Assembly: GCA_019925095.2 (NCBI GenBank)
Contig: CM034402.1
Coordinates: forward strand, 4,971,501-5,035,500
Reading direction: 5' to 3'
Source of the DNA: Dendrolimus kikuchii
Lineage: Eukaryota > Arthropoda > Insecta > Lepidoptera > Lasiocampidae
Length of the DNA: 64,000 nucleotides
The translations under genes were made by a program, and so were the position numbers. A model generated the notes under the pieces. The model was not told the DNA's origin, did not search any database, and saw nothing but the letters and a program-made list of their open reading frames with translations. Below are positions 1 to 10,226 of this stretch, piece after piece (the stretch's first letter is position 1; each line of letters begins with the position of its first letter).

Positions 1-8
1 TAAACTAG

Positions 9-183
9 TCCACTTACTGCCTCGGACTTTGCAAGTTCGCTCATATCTGCATAAGTAACAACACTGCAGACACGTTATCCAATTTGGATGGAATACTCAC
101 CGATTCCCGTGAGGGTCGTCGCTTTAAAGATTCAAGTCTGTTGGGGCCCATCTTGCGCAAATTTAAGACATCGTACTCGCGGT
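9..183 (+). other. candidate internal exon, unidentified
   Basis: An open frame of about 58 codons runs from position 9, just after a TAG that could end an acceptor (AACTAG), to a strong donor-like site CGCGGTAAGTTATG. The peptide starts STYCLGLCKFAHIC and ends RKFKTSYSR. Clustered Cys and His residues at the start hint at metal binding but fit no zinc-finger pattern I recognise. It has no ATG. An 18-bp piece (about 73-90) reappears inverted near 3122-3141, so it may instead be repeat-derived. Host exon and decayed transposon ORF are both possible. Confidence 0.25.
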
Positions 184-324
184 AAGTTATGTATTAGTGT
201 ATTAATAACAATAAGAAATTGTTAGCTCATTTCTAATTATAGGTCACAATGATGCTTGGGACTGGCTCTGACAAATTTTGTATTTTTTTTTAAATTGCTA
301 GAATTCGGCATTAATGTACACTTG

Positions 325-391
325 ACTGATGTGCTATCGGCTTCGAAGGAAGAGACTGTAAGATAGCCACTAATGCCGGAAACCAACTTAA
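325..391 (-). repeat. eroded RepB fragment
   Basis: It contains the RepB-type stretch ACTAATGCCGGAACCAACTT, preceded by a degenerate GGCTTCGAAGGAAGAGACTG segment seen in the older, RTE-tail-like RepB relatives (compare 24760-24975). Only the middle of the element survives, and it abuts the RTE remnant at 392-600. Confidence 0.5.
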
Positions 392-600
392 GGTCATGGG
401 CGTATCCAACTTTTGTCCCAGGGCAGTCGAGAAATTTCTTAAGCCGTGTCCCTCGCGCCACATATCCCGGTCTCCCGTTTTCCTCATCCAGCCCCTGCCG
501 GCGATCTTGCACAGGTCGTCAGTCCACCGGGCTGGCGGGCGTCCTACGCTACGTTTGCCGAGACGTGGTCTCCACTCCAGGACTCGTTTGCTCCATCGGC
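392..600 (-). pseudogene. RTE-type LINE reverse transcriptase C-terminus, remnant
   Basis: The minus strand reads RWSKRVLEWRPRLGKRSVGR, then PPARWTDDLCKIAG and DRDMWREGHG. The VLEWRPR...GRPPxRWxDD...DRxxWR signature is typical of the C-terminal tail of RTE-clade reverse transcriptases in Lepidoptera. The frame is intact over about 70 codons, but no RT catalytic domain or endonuclease is present, so this is a 5'-truncated or fragmented copy. It faces away from the short plus-strand piece that follows. Confidence 0.6.
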
Positions 601-690
601 CGTCGGGCCTGCGACAGACGGAAGACCGGGATATGTGGCGCGTACTTGGGGAGAAGTGCAGTGAGAGTGGCTGAAGAAAAATAAGAAGTG
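601..690 (+). pseudogene. second RTE C-terminal fragment, opposite orientation
   Basis: The plus strand reads QTEDRDMWRVLGEKCSESG and then a stop near 672-674, followed by an A-rich stretch. It carries the same DRDMWR motif as the minus-strand remnant immediately upstream but a different continuation, so these are two RTE copies in inverted contact rather than one inverted copy. Confidence 0.5.
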
Positions 691-819
691 TCCCTCGCGC
701 TTATTTTGCCCTACACACAACACGAAACACCTACACGAAGCATCAACTATATGTAATATGCAGAGGAACACTCGCCGGAGATCCTGCTTTATAGGTAGTC
801 AAATAAATAAACATAAATA

Positions 820-898
820 GTCTGAGATGAGATGGATGGATTTGTCCGAATAGAGGAGTGTCGAAAGAAAGGGCATATTGTGCCGACCCCAAATGACA
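820..898 (+). repeat. LINE 3' UTR remnant, split by the hAT element
   Basis: The segment around GTGCCGACCCCAAATGACATG resembles the 3' end of RTE-type LINEs common in Lepidoptera. It is interrupted by the hAT-like insertion at 907-1370 and would resume at 1379. The family assignment rests on memory of the motif only. Confidence 0.35.
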
Positions 899-906
899 TG
901 ACTCTA

Positions 907-1370
907 CACGGCCGTAGCTTGGGGCATTGTGGGGCAATGCCCTACCTTGAAATCACAATGCCCTACCTTAAAAATACCAAAAACAGATAAAAAAATGTTG
1001 CGATAGGTATCTAAGCTTCTCCGAACATATCACAGTTTGTGATATTCATTTCATATTATAACAATTCTTTGTTCTGTGTATAGATGGCATTTGAAGCGGC
1101 ATCGCATGCAGCGATGGATCTATTTAATTATAATATATGTGATGCAGAGGGGATTCCACGCACCATAGATTGCAATATGGGCTGTATTGCAATCGATGGT
1201 ACGGGGAATCCCCTTATAAACTAAAATAAACATAAACTAGAGATTGATTATGATTGTTTGTAGTTTGGTTAAGTGAAGTGTACGGTAAAGAGTGTTTTAG
1301 TCTTTTTTACTTCCACCCTACCTGCAACCAATGCTGCCCTACCTCAAATTCGACTCTAGCTACAGCCCTG
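907..1370. mobile_element. non-autonomous hAT-like element, 464 bp
   Basis: It is flanked by a perfect 8-bp duplication TGACTCTA (899-906 and 1371-1378). Termini are imperfect inverted repeats: CACGGCCGTAGCT at the left, and the right end read inverted CAGGGCTGTAGCT (11 of 13 matching). An 8-bp TSD with CA(G)GG...GTAGC ends is the hAT superfamily signature. There is no transposase ORF. Direct repeats of the type TGCCCTACCT occur near both ends, and a long hairpin lies in the middle (1148-1214). Confidence 0.8.
1148..1214. repeat. 30-bp-stem hairpin inside the hAT element
   Basis: Arms 1148-1177 and 1185-1214 are reverse complements at 27 of 30 positions, with a 7-nt loop at 1178-1184. The length and mismatch pattern are in the range of small-RNA precursors, but it may simply be the foldback core of the transposon. 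Confidence 0.8.
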
Positions 1371-1378
1371 TGACTCTA

Positions 1379-2273
1379 CCATAACTTTTATCGACAACAG
1401 TAGGTACGTAGACATACAATCCACGTTAGGCTAGGTACAGTTATTATGGCGGCATACTGTAGACTAAACATTGATAGTCATCCAGTCGGGTAAATAACCT
1501 ACCTACACGTATAGAAAGATTTCGCGAGAGAAACGCACGCGAGCACCAGTTGGTGTTTCGGGGATTTTAATCCCGGTGTGCAATGTTTCTGTTCACAATC
1601 AGGCAGCAAATATCAAGTATATAACTCTTTATTGTATACACGAAAACTGCCTTATATAGTAGTAGGTCTTATCAATAAAGAATGATTTTTCAAAAACCCT
1701 TGGCTGTAATTATGTATTATAAATAGTGACGGAGCATTAATTGGTATACAATAATTATTTCAAAATTAATATTTATTATTAGTGTAATATATTATATACG
1801 TAATGTTATACAGAATTTGCAATATACAGAATAAATAATAAATAATAGATATAAAATACATAAATTCACTCAAATGAAGTTATTACGTCGTCTGTAGATA
1901 AAATAAACAACAAGGGGAAATCGCTATTGTCTTCGTAATTATCAATTCAATAATTTGCTGTCTTAGTTTTTAACTAATTTTAGAATAATTTTTAATAATA
2001 TTTTTCTTGTGTTTATTATATTCTCTTCACAAAAGGGAAGTTTTTAATGGCTTCAAAGCACACGTTATGGATTTTGCCAATGTTAAAGTTGTACAACGAA
2101 AAGGCAGATGCAAAAAAAATATGTAAACCTAAAAATTTGGACAAATATAATCTGCAAACCCTGAGAAATATATATACGTATAATAAAATATGTGCAAATA
2201 CAAACTATTTACTGAGAGGAATAAATTATACAACAATTACAAACACAAACTAAGGAACTTCAGAGCAAAGTAT
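1379..2273. other. AT-rich, no gene recognised
   Basis: No coding similarity was seen. Near 1620-1650 the minus strand has a TACAATAAAGAGTT motif, a typical LINE 3' tail, so part of this may be an old LINE end. A short ATG ORF at 2047-2250 has no recognisable features and looks like chance. Confidence 0.4.
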
Positions 2274-2743
2274 TGTTACGACCGAATGCCGACAAAAGAC
2301 AAAATCAAACCTGCATCTGTAGAAACACATTTTGTTACCTTTTTCGTCATTTGGACTTCTTTTGTTTGCTTTGTGTTTAAAATTTGTAATTAGAAAACAG
2401 GCCATTGAGTATTGTAATGTTAATGATAGCCATTAGCCAGGTGTGATTCTTAGAAATTATTGTTATGCGGTCGAGTATTGTGTCGAGACATATTGAATAG
2501 TTTAGTATAAAGCAATGCCCGCACGGAGGGGTGAGGCAGTCAAAGCGATAACACAAGCGAGGCAAGACGTGTATACATTTAGTGACGGACTTTGCGCGTG
2601 TTATTGAATTGTGCCTTGCTTTTGGACTTATTACGTCCAGTTATATTTGTACCTGTGTGATAGGTGTTTGTATAGTTCTAATAAATTCTGTAGTAATTCC
2701 AACGGCATTTTAATTCGAGTCCCGTAATTCGTAACTCGTAACA
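2274..2743 (+). mobile_element. solo LTR, about 470 bp
   Basis: It begins TGTTACGA and ends TCGTAACA, a perfect 8-bp inverted pair with canonical TG...CA ends. Flanks are GTAT and GTAG, a decayed 4-bp TSD. A polyadenylation-like TAATAAATTC lies about 60 bp before the end, followed by AATTCCAACGGCATTTT, which is also present in the second LTR at 21511-21979. No gag or pol lies next to it, so it is a solo LTR, probably Gypsy-like. Confidence 0.7.
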
Positions 2744-3637
2744 GTAGCTTACAGAACAATTTTATTAAGAGCTAAAAATGTAACAAGGTACACGGCACTG
2801 ATTTTACCAATTTCAAAAAAGAAGTGTTCTGACTGGGCTGCATAATGTCACTTTTTTGATACTTTATTGGCGTTTGACATTACATCGAACAGATTATTAA
2901 CATTCTGATAATACAACTATACTCCAAAAAAGTTATTTCAAAAGGAAAATTCAATGTTACACTTCAAAATATTTTAAGACTTACTAGCAGTATTATTGCC
3001 GGTAGCCATTACAATTCAGACAAGATGCACATGGTGTTATAAATTTAGTGCTTGATATTCTAACTTCAAAACAAAGGAAAATTAAATACTGACGCGGCCG
3101 CATGGGATTTGATTAATATATCATCCAAATTGGATAACGTATAGCTTATGATGCAACTTTGCGGGTATAAGGCAAGTTGGTGCAAGGCAGCCAATTAAGA
3201 GTACAGTGGCCGAGCACCGAGGGAAATGTGATATTCCAAATTTTGTTACTTCGGAATACATAGTAACAGTGTTGTTGGCTTCATATAGCTCTTGAGGTAT
3301 ATTACAGTATTTCTCCAAGGTCTCACTTTTTTTATTGCTTGTGGTAGGCAAAGAAGCGTACGGCTCAACTTGATGGCAGGTGGTTATCATCGCCTACGCC
3401 AACGCGTTGCCGGCCCACAACGAATTTTATAACACCCTTCTTAAAGGACCCCATGTCGTAGCGTAGAGGGATAACCTCGGCGAGATCCCTTCAGATAGTT
3501 GTCGTACGCGGAACAAACGTTCTAGAGAATCGTTGCGTAGTTGAGCGTGGGAAGGGACGTGGGAGGAAATGACGGTGAACATCCCTTTGATGGCGAGCGG
3601 TGATTTAAGCGGGACTTCAACTTCATATTAATATTTA
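2744..3637. other. intergenic, with an RTE-like 3' fragment
   Basis: Around 3300-3480 the minus strand shows an RTE-type tail (motif CGGCTCAACTTGATGGCAGG on the plus strand, then GCGTTGCCGGCC and TTTTATAACACCCTTCTTAA). A related piece lies at 24541-24690. The rest shows nothing recognisable. The 89-codon minus ORF at 3121-3390 overlaps this repeat and is not supported as a gene. Confidence 0.45.
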
Positions 3638-3949
3638 TCCGTGCAGGAAAGGAGAAAGAATACAATTTCCTGCGGCCGGGCGGCCTGTCGTAAGAGGCGA
3701 CAAAAGAACACACAGCCAGGTGGTAGGGCATTTGCCCGACTGGATGGCTACCACCCCTGGTCTAGGGTATGACGCCATAATAGCCTTGAGTTGTGTTCCG
3801 GCATTAATGACTAGGTTCCAGTCTCCCTTACGACAGCAGCAGCGCATTTGTAGCACCTTTGATGTTGCAAATGTCTATAGACGATGGTAACTGCTTTCCA
3901 TTAAGTGGGCCGTCTGCCTGTCTGCTGAACTCTTGCAATAAAAAAAAAT
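3638..3949 (+). mobile_element. RepB copy, full length
   Basis: It runs from ATCCGTGCAGGAAAGGAG through CTGCGGCCGGGCGGCCTGTC, AGAGGCGACAAAAGAACACA and the GCGCATTTGTAGCACCTTTG segment to TCTTGCAATAAAAAAAA. About 312 bp with a 3' A tail and no ORF fit a non-autonomous retroposon. The 3' end (GATGGTAACYRCTTTCCATC) resembles RTE LINE tails. Confidence 0.85.
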
Positions 3950-4055
3950 ATCTTCTAAACCCTGCAAGACGTGGTAGAGCCATGCTGAGATTATTATTTT
4001 GATCACAGCTTTTAGGGCCAGCTCGTTCGGTGATATACCACGCTCTTACGGGACA

Positions 4056-4343
4056 TCGTGCAGGAACGGAGAAAGAATACAATTTCCTGCAGCCTGGCGG
4101 CCTGTCGTAAGAGGCGACTAAACAACCCACAGCCAGGTGCTAGGATATTTGCCGCTTTGGATAGCTACCACCTCTGGTCAACAATCTCGAGTTGTGTTCT
4201 GGCATTAGTGGCCAGGTTCCAGTATCCCCTAAGAGAGCAGTAGCGCATTTGTAGCACCTTTGGTGTTGCAAATATCCATGTGTAACCATTTTCCATCAGG
4301 TGGGCCGTCTGCCTGCCTGTTGGACTCATGCAATAAAAAAAAA
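4056..4343 (+). mobile_element. RepB copy
   Basis: This second RepB copy has the same orientation and lies about 107 bp after the first. It starts CGTGCAGGAACGGAG and ends ACTCATGCAATAAAAAAAAA. It carries small deletions in the middle (shortened GGTTACCATCG region). Confidence 0.85.
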
Positions 4344-4443
4344 GAAAACACAACTTTTCCTTAAATAATTATGGCTAATTCTTATACTATTAACTAATAA
4401 AAATATACCTGTCTTATAAATATGTTTGTATGTAATTCATTTA

Positions 4444-4625
4444 AACATACATACATAACTTCACGCCAGTTCCCTTGCGGGGTAGGCACGATCAACAGAG
4501 CGCCATTTAGGCTTATTCTTACACACCTCACTTGCTTCTTTGACATTCATAACTCTTGTCATGCACGCTCGTCTGTTCTTAAGGCTCCTGACATCACCTT
4601 CTGCTAGTACACGATCAATTTGATC
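4444..4625 (-). mobile_element. RepA copy, 182 bp, 14-bp TSD
   Basis: A 5'-truncated LINE end in minus orientation: (CATA)n tail, CTTCACGCCAGTTCCCTTGC, then coding sequence for the RT C-terminus. It is bounded by perfect direct repeats ATGTAATTCATTTA at 4430-4443 and 4626-4639. The truncation falls within the codons for the FHDQID motif. Confidence 0.9.
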
Positions 4626-4639
4626 ATGTAATTCATTTA

Positions 4640-4850
4640 TAAAGTAGTTAAAGTATGTATTTAGATTATTTACTATGTAATACTCTGCACCTACATCGCC
4701 AAGCTATTTTAAAATATGCTAATTCAATTGCTTGGAACAGATTGCATTGAATTACCGTGTCAATATTGTAATCGGACATTTTTTGTAATTGTTTATATGG
4801 TGAGCAATAAAGTGTTATCTATTCTACTCTACTCTACGACAGAGCATTAT
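4640..4850 (+). repeat. LINE 3' tail, RepL-like
   Basis: The segment ends TTATATGGTGAGCAATAAAGTGTTATC followed by TCTAC repeats, the same GAACAATAAARTGTTTTC-type end as at 31690-31829 and 62240-62400. The RepA copy at 4444-4625 inserted just upstream of or inside it. Confidence 0.55.
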
Positions 4851-5196
4851 CCTTCCCATCTAAAACTCAACCATATTTTAATTATATGATTTTGTTGAAC
4901 CTAACGATAGCAAAACACTGAATACACCGAATACCTTTTAAAATTTCGTAATGAAATTTCATTTTCAAATGGAATTTTAAACTTACTCGCTCGAGTATTT
5001 GTTTTCAAATTGATGTATTTTGACAGGAAATTAATTGGAAAACTTTTTGCGTTAATGTTACCGCGTCGGTATAATGTGTTTTTTTTTGGTTTTGATATGT
5101 GATACAGTCTTCATATCATCTCAATTCTACACATTTATCAAATCACACAAGGACATTTCCGTAAATAAACATTTAACTTAACAAGTCTTGGCGAAC
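4851..5196. other. AT-rich, nothing recognised
   Basis: No coding frame, repeat family or structured motif was seen. It is low-complexity AT-rich sequence. Confidence 0.5.
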
Positions 5197-5620
5197 GGTA
5201 GAAAAACTGTGTCTGATATACTCACAGATAATTCTTCTCTAACTTTTATTAATATAAACATAATTCCTTTAGCCTATATCCGTCAACATATTATAATTCA
5301 AAATAAACTTTTAAAGTATCACTTTAAAATTTTCACTGTTTTAGTGTAAAAAATATTATTATCAGATTTATTTTGGTCCAAATTGGACCTATGTTTAATC
5401 ATTGGTCTTATTGACTCTCTAATCTGTGTTGCGCAATGTAAAACTCTTATCTCATTCGCTCGCAGTCTTAGTCCTATCGATTTATGTGTTTATCACTTTT
5501 TAGTGTCGCTTTTTCGTTTCATCGAGTTTCAATTCACAACGATCCTCGAGAAGTTTTACTTCAAAAACGGACTGGTGGCGCCATCTGTGGTTAAAAAGTG
5601 CGTTACGAGTTAGGTTTTTT
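5197..5620 (+). repeat. RepR interspersed repeat
   Basis: It matches the reverse complement of 43755-44285 over several hundred bases, including TTTGGTCCAAATTGGACCTA (at 5371-5390) and the segment around CTTAGTCCTATCGATTTATG. The 3' part (CGTTTCATCGAGTTTCAA...TTTCAAAAA) recurs at 19895-19985 and 60985-61120. It has no coding capacity. The class is unknown. Confidence 0.6.
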
Positions 5621-5734
5621 TTACTGGGCGCCTGGCAGTCCTTAGTATTCTTCTATACAGTACACATAAATAAAACAAAATGTCTGTTTGTAATGTCAAA
5701 GTAATATTTTTTACTGAATGCATATGAAAGTATA

Positions 5735-5843
5735 TACAGTACTTATCAGACAGATAGCTGATGTTATAAGGAGTAACTTAGGCTACGTTTTTTAGGGTTC
5801 CACGAAAAAGAATCAACGCGAACGAAGTCGCATGCACAGCTAG
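5735..5843 (+). mobile_element. Helitron-like 3' end
   Basis: It contains AGCTGATGTTATAAGGAGTA and ends GCACAGCTAG followed by T, the reverse complement of the element end at 36729-36835. Only the 3' portion is present. Confidence 0.5.
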
Positions 5844-7361
5844 TCTTCAATAATTTTAGTTTTTTTATAAATTGACAACAAAAATGTGTAGCAGCATATC
5901 GATGTTTTCAGTGCAGGACCTCGTAACTGCATTGTTTTGACATTACATTTTTAATCAAAATTGTTACATATTACATGCATATATTACCACAGTTTCCACA
6001 GTGCAGGACTCACTGATTCCGACGATATGTTAATAATAAATGTAAAATACAAACGCATTCCTGCCAAATTATTTTTTTAAAGTACCCGTTATACTTGAGT
6101 AAAATGTTTACACATAAAAACGAACAGATATGAAGACTATATAATAGTTCCGTATTTGTAAAAATGGAAATGGAGCCCAAAATTGAAACGCGTTTGTATA
6201 TCAATCAATAGGCCACACAACGTTTCGAAAATGTCAGCCGAATAAAAGTGCTCCGAAATGGGAACAAACCCTGTCAGTGGCCATTAGCTTCGTCGGTAAC
6301 CCGCACGTCAGGGTTGGGCTTTGATGACTGATGGTTTAATGCACTATGCACAAAAACTTTGAATTTCGCTGTAAAATCGAACAAAAAGTAACTTTGACAG
6401 TTTTTAGCTTTCGCCTTACGAAAGCAGTAACAAAATTCCGAATCGTTTTTTCTATTCTGGAGTTGGCAAACAGGCCTATCTGATGGAAAGTGGTCACCTT
6501 CGTCTATAGATTTTTGAGATATCCAAGGACGAAGCTAATGAGTTGTCAGGATGGGATATGGAAGATGGCGAAGTTGGAAGGGAGAAGTAGAAAATCGAAA
6601 CTCACCCTCATCGTATGAAATTCGATTAGTCAAGGATAAATGTTTCACGCCGATATTCTGTAAGAGCGAGGTATCTTTTTCATATATTGAAATAGGTTTG
6701 CGTTTGACCGCCTGATGTCAGGTGGAAATGCATGCTTACTTAGAAGATATGTTTACGCAAGACTTGAAGACACCTAGATTGGACGTGTCAGGAAAAACAG
6801 ACTACAGTAAAGAGTTCAACTCTTCAGCGGTGAGTATGATAAAAGTGGAGGCATAGCGTTTCGTCGACTTTGTTGCTATTTCCACCATATATCGGTGGCG
6901 TGAGCTCGTAAGCCTGCTTGTCCGGTGGTAAAAAGTTGAAGAAGGAATTCATTCATGCAATTCCGTGGAACACTCGCAATAGTGTATTGAGCTGGCCGTA
7001 ACAGAAGATAATTATTCCAGGTCTACTATGTCAGATGGCAGTCTGTTTTTTTATCTAGTAGCATTAAGGCAAAACCGGAACCTTTATGTCTTCGTCGTGC
7101 CCCTCTGTCTGTCTGCTTGAAGGCAACTCTTCAGGTAATATTTAAATTTAAAAAACTAATAAAAGTAATTACGTGTGTTGCGTTCAATGTTGAATCTTTA
7201 TTAAGAGAGAGAGCTCTCTCGAGAGAGAACTCTCGTAATGGCTAAAACTGTCATGAAATTCGAATAGCGTGTTCCATTTCACGCAGTATTCTTGCGGTCT
7301 TAGAGCGCTATCAAGTTAGCGTTCTTTTGCGCTTCATTTTGCGATTCGAAAAGCAGAACTT
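5844..7361. other. no gene; old repeat fragments
   Basis: At 6455-6520 an RTE/RepB-like minus-strand tail is visible (CAGGCCTATCTGATGGAAAG). At 6685-6830 there is a piece related to 40895-41050 (TTTGCGTTTGACC...TGCTTACTTAGAAGAT...GACTTGAAGACACC). At 7060-7110 sits a GGTTCCGTACC-like repeat piece (AAAACCGGAACC). At 7203-7235 there is a GA/CT-rich palindromic tract. Nothing looks like a host gene. Confidence 0.45.
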
Positions 7362-7682
7362 TATCCGTGCTGGAACGGAGAAAGAATACAATTTCCTGCA
7401 GGCGGGCGGCCTGTCGTAAGAGGCGACTAAACAACCCACAGCCAGGTGGTAGGGCATTTGCCCGACTGGATGGCTACCACCCCTGGTCTAAAGCATGTCG
7501 CCATAACAACCTTGAGCTGTGTTCCAGCGTTAGTGACCAGGTTCCAGTGACCCTTAAGAGAGCAACAGCGTATTTGTACCACCTTTGGTGTTGTAAATGT
7601 CTATAGGCGATGATAACCGCTTTCTATAAAGTGGACCGTCTGCCTGTCTGCTGCACTCCTGCAATAAAAAAGTAAAAAAAAA
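7362..7682 (+). mobile_element. RepB copy, full length
   Basis: It starts TATCCGTGCTGGAACGGAG and ends ACTCCTGCAATAAAAAAG. A possible short TSD AGAAC flanks it (before 7361 and after the A tail at about 7682). It inserted into the CpG-rich tract that continues on both sides. Confidence 0.85.
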
Positions 7683-7920
7683 GAACGCGCATACACGGGT
7701 GTCCCGGCGTGTACGCTCGAACCGGTGGCTGCGAGTGTCAGTAGCAATATGGATTCTGAAGTAACGTCGCGCGCTGGAACGCGTCTTTTGCGACTAGCGC
7801 TTATAAGCGCGTCAACGCTCGTACACCTCCATGCGTTTGCGCTGCTTGCTCGCATGTTGCGTTTATATTCGATTCGAAAAACGAGCGTATACGCTCTTAT
7901 AAAACGCTAGTCTGAAAAGA
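7683..7920. other. CpG-rich tract split by RepB
   Basis: Compared with its AT-rich surroundings this stretch is rich in GCGC and CGT/ACG motifs, including AGCGTATACGCTC and GCGCTTATAAGCGC palindromes. Similar AGCGCT-rich sequence lies at 7295-7360 on the other side of the RepB copy. It may be an old DNA transposon. Overlapping short ORFs on both strands look spurious. Confidence 0.4.
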
Positions 7921-8375
7921 CTCTTACTTATCGTTCCGACCAGATCACTACTACTTTTCTAGAATACCCACATATTTTTTTTTATGTTGACATTGGCTCA
8001 ACAATGGTTTTGAAAGCTTATTTCACTACAACATTTTTATGCAGGGCAGAATTCGGTTAAGTAAATAGGTTATTCGTCGGATGAAATTCATCGAATACTT
8101 TTTTGTATTTGAAATTGCGTACGCCATACGATCGTTCAGATGGGGCGGGCCTGCATTTGCAAAGCAAATACGGTCAATGTATACTGTACAAACCGTGTTT
8201 ATATATGTACGTACTTACATGCTTGTAAAATAGGTATTTAGAAGGATAGACAAAAAAAGTCTATTAAAAATAATTTATAACTCAAAGAGATTCAAACGTA
8301 TACATTTATTGGTTGGTAACAACCAGCGCTTTTCTTCCATTTTCTTTTTATGCCGAGAAGTTGACAATAACTAAA
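7921..8375. other. nothing recognised
   Basis: AT-rich sequence without identifiable genes or repeats. Confidence 0.45.
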
Positions 8376-9180
8376 TCTATACTAACATTATAAAGAGGAA
8401 AGATTATTGATATAGGCTATATAATAAAGGCCCAGCTTGCCGTACACAACGCGGTGCTGATACCTACGCTCACGTATGGAAGCGAGAGTTGGGTATGGAA
8501 GAGAGAGCATGAAAGTAGAGTAAACGCGGTCGAGATGCGAGCACTGCGCAAAATCTGCGAAGTGACGCTCGCGGACCGCGTTCGTAATACCGAAGTATGA
8601 ACGAGAGTTGGTCTTAAAGAGAGTGTGGGGGAAAAGGTAAGGAAAGGAATGCTCCGTTGGTTCGGGCATGTGGAAAGAATGCATGATGAAAGAATGACTA
8701 AACAGATATACAATGCAAAACTGGATGGATACAGAAGTCGTGGAAGGCCACGACACACCTTCCATGATCAAATTGATCGTGTATTAGCAGAAGGTGATGT
8801 CAGGAGCCTTAAGAACAGACGAGCGTGCACGACAAGAGTTATGAATGTCAAAGAAGCAAGTGAGGTGTGTAAGAATAAGCCTAAATGGCACTCTGTTGGT
8901 CGTGCCTACCCCGCAAGGGAACTGGCGTGAAGTTATGTATGTATGTATGTATGTATATAAAAATTAGGGATCCTTACTAAAACTTCAATAATGTAACACA
9001 TCAATCTAAATAAAAACTTGGCACTGGAATCGGGTTCTACGATTTTGATGAAATTTTATGTGTTTTTTAAGTGGATCCCGGCATGATTTAGATTCACAGT
9101 TAGACCCAGTAGGTGGCGCTGGAATCGCGTTCTAGATTTGTATTTTTTCAGGGCAGGACAACGTCTGCCGAGACCGCTAG
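8376..9180 (+). mobile_element. Helitron-like element carrying a RepA insertion
   Basis: The 5' end is A|TCTATACTAACATTATAAAG and the 3' end is ...GACCGCTAG|T, matching the A|TC...CTAG|T rule. Just before the end GGCAGG-ACAACG-TCTGCC can form the short 3' hairpin expected of Helitrons. A RepA copy (8427-8953) sits near its 5' end. There is no Rep-helicase ORF, so it is non-autonomous. Confidence 0.65.
8427..8953 (+). pseudogene. RepA copy: LINE RT C-terminus, 527 bp
   Basis: It encodes KAQLAVHNAVLIPTLTYG-like sequence through RKGMLRWFGHVERMHDERMT and ends YPARELA before the (TATG)n tail. A TGA interrupts the frame near 8597 (EV*TRVGLKE), so the copy is dead. The likely TSD is TATATAA (8418-8424 and 8954-8960). 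It lies inside the Helitron-like element at 8376-9180. Confidence 0.85.
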
Positions 9181-10218
9181 TATTCTATATATTGTCTCCT
9201 ATTATATTAATGTTCTTTGTATATTGTGTATACTAAACTATGATAAAATGCTACAAATTAATATAAAATATACTAAAAGTAAATGCAGAAAAGGCAAAAA
9301 GAGGCTTGAGAAAAGTAAATAGTACAGATAATTATGTCATTGTAAATATAGCTTTACACTATTTTCGTATCTACCCAGTGTCGTATCCAGAAATATTCAA
9401 GTTTTACAATAATCTACAAAATCCTCAGCCAAATTTAGGTATTTGACTGATTCAAAATGAGACATTTTTACGGCAGTCCGAAATAGTAGATAGTTACACA
9501 AGGGATGAAAGTGACCTATTTAGGCATGGAATGGTTTGACGCACGAGCGTAGCGAGGGCGCTAATAGTTCGAGTGCCTAAACAAACCTTTGACCTGAGCT
9601 TAACAATCTTTTTTCCTTCCGAATATGAGGAAAGTAAATAAAAACTAATTAGTTAAACAAAGGACTACTTCTCTAATGGAATCAGGTGTTAAATCCATAT
9701 CTAAATCTGATGTACTCATAATTTTTTGTCACTGAAAGTAAATACTTAGCTCAATATGTAAATGAAATAATAATGTAGTGAAAAGTAATTTATAAAAATA
9801 AAATAATGTTACAAAATTGTTGACATTTTTTAATTACAATTCATGTCGCGATTTTACAGTGGTTGTGTAAAAAGAACAGACATGCCTCGCAAAGTTTGTT
9901 AAATTTTTTGATAGCAGGGAAAATCGTTACCTAGGGACAAAGAGTACTATTTTCATCAATGTGATCAGGTAACTTCAAACGTACCTTTCGAGTATAAGAA
10001 ATGAAAAGGTATTTTAATAACAACTTGGGATTCTTAATGTAAACAATCAAATCTTCGGAAAAATAATTAATGTCCGACAACTATTGTTTAAGTTTAACCA
10101 GTAGGTGCGTTTTTCAAAACAAAAACCAGGCAAGTTCCCGCCGAAAACTCAAAAAAAATATTTAAACAATAATTGAAATGCTATTTTACTTGTACAATCG
10201 TATATATTACGAGCGTTA
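9181..10218. other. no gene recognised
   Basis: AT-rich. Around 9500-9620 the words TTTAGGCATGG and GAGTGCCTAAAC flank an ACGAGCGTAGCGAGGGCG segment, a loose inverted arrangement, but no family was recognised. Confidence 0.4.
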
Positions 10219-10226
10219 GGTATAAA

